A stretch of 64,000 nt of DNA from Flaccisagitta enflata (GCA_965153355.1 OZ231127.1:62558001-62622000); one strand, 5' to 3'; shown: positions 24,955-39,650, counted from the stretch's first letter. Notes: generated by a model from the sequence alone, not told the origin. Numbers and translations: made by a program.

Positions 24955-25912
24955 CTGGAGTCAGAAAGAAAGGGGGGGGGGGAAGGGGGGGGAGAGAAAA
25001 CTTGGTTGAGAATCGGTTCATGTCATCTTGAGTATTGGAGTGTATAATTGTGACATTGTACAATTTACAGTCGACACCCGCATTAATGAAGGATCAAACA
25101 TGAAAAAAAAGTTACAGAGAATGACGAGGGCAGAGTGACAGAATGGTAAGTTTTCGATGCTTAGGGGGTAGATTTAGGGGAAAGGGGGAGATGGGAGATG
25201 TGCGGCACTAAAAGAAATGGCGAAATACACGAGAAAGAAGACGGTATTAGGTGGCCCTGCTTTGCTGGCCCAGCAGTGCTGGGCAAGAGAGGCGAAAGAG
25301 AAGAGGGATGAAAAAATGGTAAGCTGAGAAGGAGAGGAAAGGGGGAATCAAGGGTCGAAACTATCGGCTTGGGTTCATTGGATGAGAGATGGAGATCGTC
25401 AACGAAGCGGCAGTAAAATGGGTGGAGGAAGAAAAAGGGAAAGGTAGAAGGGGGAGGGAGAAGAAAGACAAGGGGATGATCTAAGAAAGGGAAGGAAGAA
25501 AGGGGTGAGGATGAGGGTTAGATGAGTATTCATGGGTCAACAATTTCTGCATCAAAGTCATATTGATATGCAAAAGAATAATCTCGTTTCATAATTCGCA
25601 ACATCTTTAAAATTGCAATTCAGTCATGACACATTCGAAGAATCAATCGGCTTCATTTCCAATTTTGATTTGATAAAAAAGTACGGAAAATTTTGCTTTT
25701 GCTGATTCTGTTCCATTATATGATCTTTTTATCTTTTTATATCATAAAACAAGATTACCTCTTTACTACAATATGCTATGCTTTGAATTATCTAGTACAG
25801 TGTTTGATCTCTCTCTCTTTGTTTGTTTTTTGTTTGTTTGTTTGTTTGTTTGTTTGTTTGTTTGTTTGTTTGCTTGTTTGCTTTGTTGTTTTAAGTTTAG
25901 ACATTTAGAAAA
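24955..25912. other. No gene seen; purine-rich intronic sequence
   Basis: Presumed intron upstream of the lectin exon. A G-run at 24972-24990, purine-rich sequence at 25140-25520 and (GTTT)n at 25823-25882. Confidence 0.5.
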
Positions 25913-25914
25913 TA

Positions 25915-26065
25915 CAGTTTCAACCCGTTTTATCGGATCCAAGAGTGATGGAAATCTGTCTAAAATGGAATCCTAATCCTTTCTTTTAGTGTCTTTTATT
26001 ATCAATGACAGTATTCCGCATATTCCAGATAAAATCCGCAGGTCCGTTCTTGGGGGATTTAACTG
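25915..26065. mobile_element. Pogo/Tigger-like mite
   Basis: CAGTTTCAACCCGTTTTATC with GGATCC on the left, and TTCTTGGGGGATTTAACTG on the right as the inverted end. TA precedes it at 25913-25914. No coding frame. Confidence 0.55.
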
Positions 26066-26165
26066 TGTATGATTCAGAAAATATGCTACTATATTAGTAT
26101 GGTGTGAAGGTAACGGAGCACGCGAGTGATGCCGTACTGGTCTTGTTCTTCGAGGTTGTTGAGAG

Positions 26166-26250
26166 TAACAGTGGGGGCGACGACAACAACGACAACGACG
26201 ACAACGACGATGACGACAACGACGTCGACAACAACGAGGAAAACAACAAG
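26166..26250. repeat. GACAACGAC-type trinucleotide-rich tract
   Basis: Degenerate ACAACG/ACGACG repeats, open in several frames. Confidence 0.8.
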
Positions 26251-26538
26251 GTTGTGACAGCAGCAAGATAGCGCAATATTTTTGGTTTGAGTCTTTTCCT
26301 TGACCTTTCCTAGAATTGCCGCAATATCCAACATAGATCGTATCAAACCAATTCCTGCCACTTACTTTTACAATCATTACCACCAACAAATTGACTGAAA
26401 ATCCCAACTATTCTTCACTGCCACCGACTTCTGTTTCTACTTGTTGTTATCATGAACCGGTGATGTACACATGTACAGTTCAGCATCTTAGCACTGCCAC
26501 CTAGTTTTGCCATTATAGCCATTAACTTCTTTCTATTA

Positions 26539-26690
26539 CAGTCACACCCCGCTATACCAGATCCGAAAATAATGGACATCCGCCTATAACAGATGTGTAC
26601 TGTTCATGTCATTTCTTCTCATTCATTGTATTGGCAACAACAGATAAGATTTTTGAGTCCCTTGACATCCATCATTGCGGGGTTTAACTG
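26539..26690. mobile_element. Pogo/Tigger-like mite
   Basis: TA then CAGTCACACCCCGCTATACC with AGATCCGAA on the left; GCGGGGTTTAACTG on the right. Same family as 25915-26065. Confidence 0.6.
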
Positions 26691-26953
26691 TGCCACATTC
26701 ACTTTTAACCACTGCCGCCATTACCCCATCTTGACGCGCTATAAAGCTGTATATGAATTAACATCAATCAGTCAGTCTGTCTGTCTGTCACCTTGTGTAT
26801 CCGTGAATAATCCTCTTTACAATCTGTGTCTGGCCTTTGGTCTATCTGTCTCCTCCCGACGATATTCCTTCTTCTCCTTCATCATCTGCATATTTTGCCG
26901 TATCTATCGGCCTTGTGAGTGTTTATATTTGTCAGTCTGTCTGTCTGTCTGTT

Positions 26954-26995
<42 letters not shown>

Positions 26996-27355
26996 CATTT
27001 TCCCTCGTCACAGAGCTTTCTCGTCGTGGCACGTGTCCTTGCGTTTTAATCGATAAATTCGGGTTGACTCGATAATTCGACATTTTTCAGGGGAATTTCT
27101 TTCCGTCTCTCTCCAGTGACCTTCGACCTTGCAAGCCAGCGATATTTTACCTCTCCTTTCCCTTCGCATATTTAGTAGCGTGCACTCGAATCCATACCCC
27201 GCTTCAATCTTACGTCCGTCCATCTGCACGTCGACATGTTGGTTACACATTCAATTTTTTGGCGTTTTCTCAGACTTTTTACAGTCCCTGCCCGCGTGCC
27301 CAAGGTCCTAGATAACGGCTGATATCACTGGCCCTGCCGATCCCTGCGCGACTAG
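26691..27355. other. No gene seen; CTGT/CT microsatellites
   Basis: (CTGT) near 26770 and 26930, (CT)n at 26956-26992. The rest is unrecognised. Confidence 0.45.
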
Positions 27356-27363
27356 GTTATCTG

Positions 27364-28192
27364 CAGGCCTTTTTTTAGAGATTTTTCTTAGCGAGCCAGT
27401 CGGGCTCTCTCCTCAAAATTTCAGAGAGCCCGACGGAAAAACAGTGAGCCCGGCAAAAATGACGATTGTGTCATTTACTCATTTTCATACCACCACCCCC
27501 ATTTGCCTAAGTTTAGCACTGATATCTTATAATGGTTTTATTCCTTATCTAATGTAACAGCAAAAAAAAAAAAAAAAGTAACTCATACGCACTTTTTTGA
27601 CCATCCATCTCAAATGCATATACATGTCCATTGAAAACATAAAGGAAAAAAAATGCTTCACTCATCGATTGATTCACATTCCGTAATAGAATGCGTGCAG
27701 GCAATGCTTTCAATATCTGACTGCTCTTCACTTGAGTCTCTATCCACTTTTGAAATTCTTTGTGATTGGACTATCAACCATTCATTAATAGAGGATTGTG
27801 GGTCAAAGCTTTTGATGGCTATAGAGTTCAAATAAACCATCATGAGGCCTTCTAAAGCAGAGGGAAGTAGTGAAGCGTGATGCTCAGCTTTCATAAGTTT
27901 CATGGCGCTGAACTCCCTCTCGTAATCAGCATAAGAATTAAATCCACAAGAGGTAGAAGATTGGGCAAGTTAAAATTGTAACGGCGATCAATTTTTTGCC
28001 AGGTGATATTTTCAAGATGAGAATTCCAGTCTGCTATACTTTCACGAATCAAAAAGATTATCAATTCCGCTTTGTCTAATGTATCTGGCCAAAAGTGAGA
28101 GAGCCCGCCGGGCTCAGAGCCAGTAAAACATGAGAGCCCGACTGTGAAATAGAGAGCCACGGGCTCGCGGGCTCGCTCTAAAAAAAGGCCTG
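27364..28192 (-). mobile_element. hAT-family element with 8-bp target duplication
   Basis: Ends are CAGGCCTTTTTTTAGAG and its inverse CTCTAAAAAAAGGCCTG. The flanks carry the perfect duplication GTTATCTG at 27356-27363 and 28193-28200, the 8-bp size typical of hAT. Subterminal GAGAGCCCG motifs occur several times near both ends. The interior encodes a broken transposase C-terminus on the minus strand. Confidence 0.9.
27658..28160 (-). pseudogene. Decayed hAT transposase C-terminal (dimerisation) region
   Basis: Two minus-strand frames together resemble the hATC region of hAT/ZNF862-like transposases. The first (about 28160-27930) reads ...NLPNLLPLVDLIL. The second (from about 27930) reads ADYEREFSAMKLMKAEHH and ends near FDPQSSINEW. 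A frameshift lies between them where family members normally continue LP-S-A-ERxFS. The catalytic core is absent from the 829-bp element, so it cannot be autonomous. Confidence 0.75.
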
Positions 28193-28214
28193 GTTATCTG
28201 TGTATACGGTCTTT

Positions 28215-28515
28215 TGCAGGCGTGAATATTGTTTGAGTATATAGTTGAGTATTTCCCGGTGGAGGGTGGTGGTGGTGGTGGGGGGGGGGGGGAATAGAAT
28301 CAAAGGTTTTGGAGATGGGAAAAGAAAAGCAGAAAAAAGAAAGCATCTGAAGATTTGATTACTGCAACACAATCTAACACTATTTAAACCCGTTTTCTTG
28401 CGTTTTGGGGAAGAAAATCATAGATTTTGAAGCAGGACATGACGCGTTTCGGGGAAGAACATCTAAGGCAAAAGGGGGGGGGGGAATCAAAAGCCACCCA
28501 AATTTTTACACCCCT
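28215..28515. mobile_element. Diverged relative of the 11389-11716 foldback element
   Basis: Contains GAGTATTTCCCGGTGG, a G-run, GGGGAAGAAAATCA and TTTTTACACCCCTGGCC, recognisable in inverted orientation against the 11.4-kb copy. Ends are poorly preserved. Confidence 0.45.
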
Positions 28516-28565
28516 GGCCCTGGAGTTTGACTTTTTTGTATGTGTTTGTGTTTGTATGTCTGTGT

Positions 28566-28995
<430 letters not shown>

Positions 28996-28998
28996 ATA

Positions 28999-29174
28999 CA
29001 GTGGGACCCCGCAATAACAGCCCCGCCTTTAAAGGTTCCCCATCAATAAAGGTCAACATTTTAAGGTCCCAAATGATAGTATTCAATGTTATTTTACCTC
29101 TCTTTAAAGGTAACCCTGAGATAAAGGTCAAAAATCTTTAGTCCCAATGGGACCGATGAGGCGAGGTCCTACTG
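28999..29174. mobile_element. 176-bp pogo/Tigger-like mite with TA duplication
   Basis: TA|CAGTGGGACCCCGC on the left and GCGAGGTCCTACTG|TA on the right (TA at 28997-28998 and 29175-29176). Internal AAAGGTCAA/AATAAAGGTC motifs repeat. No coding frame. Confidence 0.85.
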
Positions 29175-29176
29175 TA

Positions 29177-29740
29177 TTTTCTATTTTTGTTATGGGGAGG
29201 GATATTGTTCCATTTGCCACAGAGTGTATAGCGCGACCAACTTCATGAAGCTATATAGATTTTCAAAGCAAAAATTGATTTTACAGAACAGAAATTACTT
29301 GTAGAATGCTGATTTTGATGCGTTTAGTCATAAAGGTACAGGCTAATGTTTATACAAGAAGTAATTCAATAACCGAACATAACCAAACTTAAAGAATTTA
29401 ATGAATAGAGGCGAGAGGTATTAAGAGATGATTATTAAAGTGGGTATTGAGTATTTACACCAGGACGATGCCGACAGGAGAGAGCGGAGGTTACACCTTA
29501 CAAGTTTGTCATGTAGAGTTTAAGTGATTTTGCCCCTATTCAATCGGGCTCCACATTGTAGTGCACAATCTTCTCGTCGGCCCCTTCCCTCTTTCCTATC
29601 TTCTTACGCAGCCAGTTTTCAACCCCATTCAGACCGGAGAGGAGATTTCGGCCATCATATTTTTTATGGCTCAGTGGCGAGATCTCACACATCCTCATAA
29701 CCGAATGACGGAAGACTGACGCAGAATGGGAAGGAAGAAG
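29177..29740. other. No gene seen
   Basis: AT-rich unique sequence. Nothing recognised. Confidence 0.4.
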
Positions 29741-29828
29741 GAAGTAAGGATGGAGGGATGGATGGAGAAAGGAAGGAAGAAAGAAAGAGAGGAAGAGAAT
29801 GAAAGATAAAGAAGAAAGAAAGAAAGAT

Positions 29829-29899
<71 letters not shown>

Positions 29900-29945
29900 A
29901 TGAAAGAATGAAAGAATGGAAGAGGGGAAGTAAGAAAGAAAGACA
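29741..29945. repeat. (GAAA)n microsatellite
   Basis: GAAG/GAAA-rich, pure (GAAA)n at about 29826-29900. Confidence 0.95.
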
Positions 29946-30118
29946 GTCAAAAATACAAAGACAGTGAGAGTTTTACGTAGGAGAAACTTGGCTTGATTGA
30001 TTTGGCATGAACACTACAAGATACTATCTGAGCAATAGGTCTGATGCATTGCTAGAGTGAGAATATCTGCTAGAAAAAAACATCAAGTAGAATGGAATTT
30101 GCTAAGATAACAATTTCT

Positions 30119-30212
30119 AGTCGCGGACACGCGAGTCTATAGGCCACTTTTTGGTTGATCCGTCTAACACTTGTTAGGGTTTTTCGCGCATTCCCACCCG
30201 TCCGCGACTAAC
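30119..30212 (-). mobile_element. Hairpin-terminated element end, reverse orientation
   Basis: AGTCGCGGACACGCGAGT at 30119-30136 followed by CTATAGG, the inverse of the CC-TATAGAGT...ACT form at 12480-12504. A GTCCGCGACTAA motif near 30202-30212 may be a second end. Confidence 0.55.
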
Positions 30213-31080
30213 CTGCCTTGATTCTACAATATCAATCACTTCAAATAGTCTATCGATGCTGCAACTATTGTAACTTCTATATGGCCTTATCTCAAAAGAG
30301 CGTAACTTCTCTGACTGTACCACGAGCTCTTTTTAATATCTTTTTGTGGCAACAAACTCAAATTAAATATATTGAAATTCTAGACCATTGGAAGGCCCTT
30401 TCAAAATACATTCATTTGGTTTCAATCTATCATTTCTTGTTTGGAAATGGCATTAATTTGAATGAAAACTTTATATTTTCAATTTCTCAATCCCTATGTA
30501 AAAAGTGCATTTTAGCAAAATAGAGCTCCTCTTTGTAAGGCTCTAGCTCCTAAACCGTTTGAAATACAGACCTGGGATTGGTCTAGATTAAAAGATTTTT
30601 TTGAAAATCTGTTAAAATATCTCTATGAAAATTTTTTTTTTTGTATCTGTTGTATCAATGAAAAGTAGGGTGCATCTTCCTTTTTTTTTCTTTTTTTGTT
30701 ACGCGTGGTATATGGCAAAAGGAGATCAAAAGAGGACATAGTAGATGAGAAGAGTCGGTAGGAGGGGGAGGCGCGGGGGGGGGGGGGAGCGTGACAGGAG
30801 AAGCCGTTGTCAGAAAAAGAAATGCCGTGGGCGGATGACGGATGGGCGTGAATAGAAAAAAACATCATTATAAGTAAATGTAGATTTTAGTGATGGAAAG
30901 AAATGGACATTCATTACCGATTCGGCTCGTGTCTGCTCCCGCGGTGATTGCAAACATGATGGTACGAGAAAGAGCAAAAAATAATCGGTCGGTCGGTCAG
31001 TTACGGACGATTTCGACTCAATGCTCTTGTCATACTCCTGTATGGCCTCCCAGATTAGTAGATTACTGCCTCATTGCTCC
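30213..31080. other. No gene seen; mite core
   Basis: At 30530-30600, GCTCCTAAACCGTTTGAAAT then ACAGACCTGG resembles the mariner-like mite at 49778-50188. A G-run lies at 30775-30787. No exon recognised. Confidence 0.45.
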
Positions 31081-31308
31081 TACCCTACCCCCATTTGTCT
31101 TTCTTTCTTTTTCTTTCTTTTTCTACCCTTTCTTTTTTCTTTCTATTTTTTGTTTTTAATTTTTTTTCCCTCATTTTGATTTTGACTTTGATTTTGATTT
31201 TGATTTTGATTTTCATCTTCATTTTCATTTTCATTTTCATTTTCATTTTCATTTTCATTTTCATTTTCATTTTCATTTTCATTTTCATTTTCATTTTCAT
31301 TCATACTT

Positions 31309-31339
<31 letters not shown>

Positions 31340-31345
31340 CGTTTT
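31081..31345. repeat. T-rich tract with (TTTTGA)n and (TTTTCA)n hexamers
   Basis: TTTTGA repeats at 31170-31212 switch to TTTTCA repeats to about 31299, then TTTCAC repeats to 31340. Confidence 0.95.
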
Positions 31346-31457
31346 CATTATATTCGTTGTCGTCCTCGTTCTGTTTGGTTTATCGGACATGTCATGACAT
31401 TGCCAATTGCCTCAAGTAAAAAAGGTTGATGTTGTGACCGATAGAAAAGGATTGATG

Positions 31458-31585
<128 letters not shown>

Positions 31586-31640
31586 CACTTTGGAGGTGTG
31601 GAAATTTCTCGTACTTTCGTACAGTAAGGGGCGTTCTTCC

Positions 31641-32285
31641 TGCCACACTGTCCGCCAGAACACGGAATGAGTTTACTTGAAATGATTGTCTACAACTCTG
31701 ATAGGATTTGAGTGCTTGCGGTGTGTATAATACAAATCTAAAAAGTACTAAATCATTTTTGGGGCGATTTTTGAAATATATACAAAAATAGTTCAAATTT
31801 AGTACATTTATCATCATAACTCTTTGTGATGATTTATTTTAGTAGTTTTGATCGCAGATTTGGACTCAGTGGGTGGTTTGCGGTTCGTTTGATATGTCAC
31901 ACTATATACTTTTGAAAAAGAAGTAAAAGCAATTTTTTTTATAAAATCATTACAAATAAATATATTTTATAGCAAAATAATGAAAAAAATTACTTTTTAT
32001 TTCTTTTTCAAAAATATATAGTGTGACATATCAAACGAACCGCAAAGCACTCGCTAAATCCGAATCTGCAGTCAAAAATACCAGAAAAGATCACCACAAA
32101 GAGTTATGATGAAAAATGTACTAAATTTACGCCATTTTTGCATATATTTCAAAAAGTGCTCCAAAAGTGATTTAGTTTCCTTTAGATTTATATTGTACAC
32201 ACTACAATAACCCAAAAACTATCAAAGTGAGAGACGATCATTCTACCTCAACTCATTCCGTGTTTTGGCTGGTAGTGGCCAACGC
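31641..32285. mobile_element. ~640-bp imperfect palindrome (foldback element)
   Basis: Arms at about 31641-31950 and 31975-32285. For example CAGAACACGGAATGAGTT pairs with AACTCATTCCGTGTTTTGGC, and GTTCGTTTGATATGTCACAC with GTGTGACATATCAAACGAAC. The loop is AT-rich. No coding frame spans it. Confidence 0.85.
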
Positions 32286-33000
32286 AGTTACGCAAATCCA
32301 CCATTTGAGGCGCCCCTGTCCGGATCAGGATTGCTGGTGATGGTGATTGATGGTGAACGAGGGCGTCGACATTGTCGCACATTGCAATGCCAATGTCGAT
32401 GCCGACGTTGATGGCGGCCCCAAAGTCGACACCGTTGCCGACGCCGTTACTTTGGGCCGACGCCGACGCAGTTACTAACACCGACACAGAAGCCACTATC
32501 AACACCAAGACCGATGCGTAACTAAACGCCATAACCGACGCCAAAGCCATAATCAACTCCAATACTGACACTGATACCGACGCTCATGGGTCAATTAAAA
32601 TGCCGCTGCATCAAAATTGTTGCTAAGGCCGGTGAATAATAGAAACAATTCGCTTACTGGCAATTTCACGCGTACTGTTTTCAGATATTCTTTAAGAAGC
32701 TCGAATATTCCCTCAACAAACTGAGAGATCGCGTTAACTTGCATAAACCAAATGACATTTTTTATCTTTCTTATCAACATTGACACTGAGTACAATTCTT
32801 TTATTTTCTAAAATGATCATGAGGGTTAAATTATTAAACATTATAATTCTTTAAATGTCAAAAATGCTACATGGTCAGTGTTATGAAAGATGTCATTTCT
32901 TCCACTGGTGTCAATCCATTTTTTTCCCAATGTTCCATGGAAAAGTCATTGTTCCGTCGTCGCGAAAATGATCTCTAGTGAAATATGACAGAGAGAGAGG
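32286..33000. repeat. ACCGACGCC-rich degenerate repeats; otherwise no gene
   Basis: GCCATAACCGACGCCAAAGC occurs near 32528 and again near 33564; related ACCGACGC units fill 32395-32585 and 33540-33650. The rest is unrecognised. Confidence 0.6.
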
Positions 33001-33190
33001 AAGAGCCAGAGCAAGACCAAGAGCGCAAGAGCGAGGGCGAAAAAGCGAGAGCAAGAGAGCAAGAGGGCGAGAGCGAGAGAGCGAGAGAGTGAGAGCGAGA
33101 GAGCGAGAGCAAGAGAGCGAGAGCGAGAGTGAGAGCGAGAGCGAGAGCGAGAGAGAGAGGGCCAGAGAGCGAGAGCTAGAGAGCGCTAGC
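33001..33190. repeat. GAGAGC-type minisatellite
   Basis: Imperfect GAGAGC/GAGAGA repeats. Confidence 0.9.
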
Positions 33191-34120
33191 GTCATCGCTA
33201 AATCGATGTCATTCCTAATCATGATATTTCACGCCATTTCTGCTGCTACAAGTCAATCCTGTCCCTTCTGTCATTTTTGTCATTTCATTTGGTCTGCTGA
33301 TGACAGGGACATCGTCCTTCTCATGGAATAAGATGATGTAAAGGTACGCTGTGTCCATCTTTCACGACTCCCAAACATTAAATTCGCAAAGGAGCGCGTT
33401 TCTCCGCTTTTTTGCTCGTTTGAGAAAAAAAGTTTACAAAAAAGTTGCAATTTTGGCATCGGACGACTTCAGTTTAAGAGTCAGTTTCTGGTATCAGTGA
33501 AATATACCTCAGCTCTTAAACGTTATCCAAAATGGGGGATGGATACCGACGCATAACTAAACGCCATAACCGACGCCAAAGCCGCTAAAAACGTCAATAC
33601 CGATGCGTGACTATACGCCATAACCGACGCCGACACGCACGCCAACGCTAACTCTGTCAATCAGCCATCGGCGTTTTCTTTGTCGGTTCAAATTGCTTGC
33701 GTCAGCGAACACTACGGTCAGTATGGAGGTTTTCACGTCGGCCTGCAGCCTGAGTGAGTTGAAATGTGAGTGGTCCATTGACATTGACGTCATCGACTAT
33801 GAATTGATAACTTATCGACGTGTATAAAGTAATATTCAAACCTTGCCTTCAACCAGTCTTTTTCATACTTCACTACTGAGTAAGAGCGCATTTAAAGTCG
33901 CAAACTACGCCGTCCAACAAGACATAACACATACAAATCTAAAAAAATGTCACTGACGCTGACTCAAAATTACTACCTTACTACCCTTTGATTTATCATC
34001 CGTGGCTTCTCCTTCACAGATTCCGACTGTTTCATTTATTTGCAATCAACCAAGCGCATGTGCATGCCGGGAAACACTACCACACTCTCACGAGTCGAGC
34101 TACACGGGATGTCTTACTGT
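33191..34120. other. No gene seen
   Basis: Contains the second ACCGACGCC-rich patch (33540-33650). No exon recognised. Confidence 0.4.
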
Positions 34121-34625
34121 AACAGAAAAAAAAAAAGGAAAAGAATGGAGTGGGGATAGAGAAAGAAAAAAGAAAAAAGAAAACTGAAAGAAAAGGGATA
34201 GGGGAAAGGAATAAAGATAGAAGTAAGGAATATGTAATAAGGATAGGGCTAGGAATAATAAAAAGAGAGGAAAAGAAAAAAAAGAAAAGAAAAAAAAAAA
34301 GAAAAAGAAAAAAAGAAAAAAGAAAAGGAAAAAGAAAAAGAAAAAGAAAAAGAAAAAGAAAAAGAAAGAAAAAAAGAAAAAAAGAAAAAAAAGAAAAAAA
34401 AAAAAAAAGAAAAAAAGAAAAAGAAAAAAGAAAAAGAAAAAGAAAATGAAAACAGGAAAAGAAAAAAAAGAAAAAAAGAAAAAAAAAAGAAAAAAGAAAA
34501 AGAAAAAAAAAAAAAGAAAAAGAAAAAGTAAAAAGTAAAAAGTAAAAAGTAAAAAGAAAAAAGAAAAAAGAAAAAAGAAAAAAGAAAAAGGACAAAGAAT
34601 CAAAGAAAAAAAAAGAGAAGAGATG
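34121..34625. repeat. 500-nt purine (A/G) tract
   Basis: Almost entirely A and G on the plus strand: GAAAAA/AAAAAG repeats with few pyrimidines. Confidence 0.95.
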
Positions 34626-35624
34626 AAAAGGGAGCAAATGCGAAGGCAGTTAAAGTGAGGATTAGAGGGTGAGGTATGGCCGAGCCGTGAGTGCAATCCA
34701 CGGGAAAGAAAAAACAGTGATTCAATCAAATTGGACAACCTAAAATAGAGGGGAAAATCATGATCGAGGCCACGAGGGGCAGCCAACCTTATTTTATTCC
34801 CTCTTCGACGAAGGGAAAAAAGCCGCCGCCGACTATCCACCGCTATTGCCGACTTCGGCGCTTTCGCCGACTATCCAGCGCCAGCGCCTGCTATCGCCGA
34901 ATGTTGAATCCACCGCCGCACAGTCGTTCATTTATAATATTTCTGAAATCAGTGGTGGGTTATTTTTGGAATTTTTTTTACGGCATGATATGACTAAACG
35001 TGTCACGCTGTTTCATTCTGTTCCAATTTCATTCTTGAACTCGTCCCCGTTGAAAGAGAAAATGATTTTTAGTATTCGCTTTATTCACCCAATGCAGAAG
35101 TTTGTTTTCATGCCCTTCACGGCAATGTTCCAAGAAAAGTTTCATGCATGGTACCAAATGAAAGGTAATGACATGGTTTATCACCTGAGAAGGGCTCAAG
35201 CTTGATTAGCTACGCAATCCCACAAAAATGCAACAAATATCGCTCTTTTATGTTTATATCTCTCTCAATGGAAATGGTAAAATTTGGTAAAAGTTTTGGC
35301 CTGTTCTTATGCTTCGGTATATTGGTGGGAGTTGCCTAGTAAAATCATTTTTGCTCGCAACTCAACGCGTTTTGAAAAAAATGAAAATGAAAAAAATCAG
35401 TTCCTGTTTTTGGCGGGAAAATGACTGGAGACCTAAACATCTTTTCTTGACTCAAGTCATTCGATGCTTATGTTTGTTATCGCGTTACCATGGTCACGCC
35501 ATTCAGAAAATCGTTTTAGTGCTGATTTGTGCATTATGTGTAGTGGATCTATGGCAGTTTTCATTATGTAACGCTTCAACTGTGCACGCCAAGAGATTTT
35601 GATCGCTGTTGATGCAGGGAAGAA
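34626..35624. other. No gene seen
   Basis: A CCGCCGACTATCC-like short repeat near 34830-34880. Otherwise unrecognised. Confidence 0.4.
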
Positions 35625-35625
35625 A

Positions 35626-36160
<535 letters not shown>

Positions 36161-36189
36161 TTTGATTCGTATTTAAAAAAACAAAACAT

Positions 36190-37025
36190 TCTGGCCTCAA
36201 TGTAGGTTGTTGTTGTTGTTGTAAATATGGGCACTTGACCCTAAAAAATGCTCAAAAATGGCCAATCTCAAAAATGGCCAATCTTAAATTTTCCAGAAGG
36301 GTGTATTATGAATAAATACACTTGATTGTGGCTTCACAATAGGGCGTTGTCATTGAAAAAATGGGCATTTGACCCTAAAAATTGCTTAAAAATGGCTTTA
36401 AAAATACCATTGAGGTTTGAAAAAGAGTAGGACAAATCTGAAAATTTACAGGAAGGTGTATTCTGAAAAGATACACTCAATTCTGGCCTCACTATAGGGC
36501 GTTGTCATTGAAAATACGAGCATTTGACCCTAAAAACAGCTGAAAAAGGGCTTAAAAACACCATTGAGGCTTGAAAAAGAGTAGGGTCAATCTGAAAATT
36601 TCCAGAAGGGTGTATTCTGAATAGATACACTTGATTCTGGCCTCACAATAGGGCATTGCCGTTGAAAAAATGGGCATTTGACCCTAAAAACTGCTTAAAA
36701 ATGGCTTTAAAACACCATTGAGGCTTGAAAAAGAGTAGGGTCAATCTGAAAATTTCCAGAAGGGTGTATTCTGAATAGATACACTTGATTCTGGCCTCAC
36801 AATAGGGCATTGCCGTTGAAAAAATGGGCATTTGACCCTAAAAACTGCTTAAAAATGGCTTTAAAACACCATTGAGGCTTGAAAAAGAGTAGGGCCAATC
36901 TGAAAATTTAAAGGAAGGTGCATTTTGAATAGATACACTCTATTCTGGCCTCACAATAGGGTGTTGTCGTTGAAAATATGGGCATTTGACCCTAAAAACT
37001 GCTGAAAAATGGCTTTAACACGCCT
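36190..37025. repeat. Satellite of ~155-bp tandem units, about five copies
   Basis: GGCCTCACAATAGGGC-like anchors at about 36192, 36331, 36484, 36640, 36794 and 36947. Each unit contains ATGGGCATTTGACCCTAAAA, GAGGCTTGAAAAAGAGTAGG and AGAAGGGTGTATTCTGAATA. Confidence 0.92.
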
Positions 37026-37365
37026 TTACGTCCATGAAACCCTTTACTGAGGACAAATGACTTCTGCTACCACTTATTGCAACCCTTAGGCTACAGTTAG
37101 GCTAAACAAATATATTTTTTTCGAAAGAAAATTTTTTACCTATTTTTAAGATGCCCTTAAGGCGATTTCCTTAAGTGGCAGAAAAAATTAAACATCACCA
37201 TTGGATTTCCCGTGTCTGAAATAGGTCACTATGAGAAAATTGGGATTTTAGTGCACTTTTTATTTTTTGGAACCACTGTGCGCCGCAACCCCGCTGCGTC
37301 CGTTATCGCCGACTTCTCCGCCTCAAGCCGCTTCCCTCAATGCAGCATCTTTGCCATATCCCCTT
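37026..37365. other. No gene seen
   Basis: Unique sequence between the satellite and the next element. Confidence 0.4.
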
Positions 37366-37369
37366 TTTG

Positions 37370-37851
37370 GGCAGCGGCCCCAAAGGGCCGATGTCCTGTA
37401 GGACACAGGGGGGGAATTTCCAGACGTCCGTCCGTCCGTCCGTCCTTCCGTCCGTCCCCCCCCCCGGTTGGCCATCGAGGCCTCATATCCTCACTCTCAG
37501 GCCTGATTTAGGCCCTCTAAGCCCTCAAATTAGCCCTCCAGGCCTCAAATCAGCTCTCCGGGCCTCAAATCAGCTCTCCAGGCATCAAATCAGCTCTCCA
37601 GGCCTCAAATCCGCTCTCGAGACCTCAAGTCAGCATTCCAGGCCCCAAATCAGCCCTCCAGGCCTCAAATCTGCCCCCAAGGCTTAAGGCCTGCCCCCAT
37701 ACCTCAAATCTAATCTTCAGGCATAAATCTTCCCCCAGACCTCAAACCCCGCCTCAATTACCTCTTAGGCCTGCTATATTCCCCCTCAGGACGTCTGGAA
37801 ATTCCCCCCTGTGTCCTACAGGACATCGGCCCTTTGGGGCCGCTGCCCTGC
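37370..37851. mobile_element. Long-TIR minisatellite element, best-preserved copy
   Basis: Left arm (37370-37431): GGGCAGCGGCCCCAAAGGGC, then GTCCTGTAGGACACAGG and GGAATTTCCAGACGTCC. Right arm (37793-37851) is its inverse almost base for base. Interior: about 13 units of CCTCAAATCAGCTCTCCAGG. The right flank continues CTGCTCTCAC...GGTACCGCTGACCATGTGCG, present at other copies, so the repeat extends to about 37930. Confidence 0.88.
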
Positions 37852-39310
<1,459 letters not shown>

Positions 39311-39650
39311 GATGAAAAGAACTTTAAAGAGAAGGAAATCTTATCCCTTTGTTTTCTTTGTTGACTGGAGACGTTTGGAGACGCGTTTGGAGACGCAATG
39401 CGTCTCCCATTGGATAACATGGAGAATCATTCATTTTTTAAGTGGCTCTGCTTGGCGACCATTCTTTACAGATTTTTTTTCTGGCACAAAAACCTTATTT
39501 GGGAAAAAAACTCGTGAGGAGAATACGTTTTTTGGGCGACTCACCATGTGACACTTTGAAAACATTCACTCTTGTGTCTTTAAAAAAATGTTTCCTCATA
39601 AAAACAAACTCAGCAGTAACTTGGGAAGTCTGGTGCACTGGGGTTAAGAA
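39311..39650. other. No gene seen; GGAGACG repeats
   Basis: TGGAGACG occurs several times at 39366-39400. Otherwise unrecognised. Confidence 0.4.
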
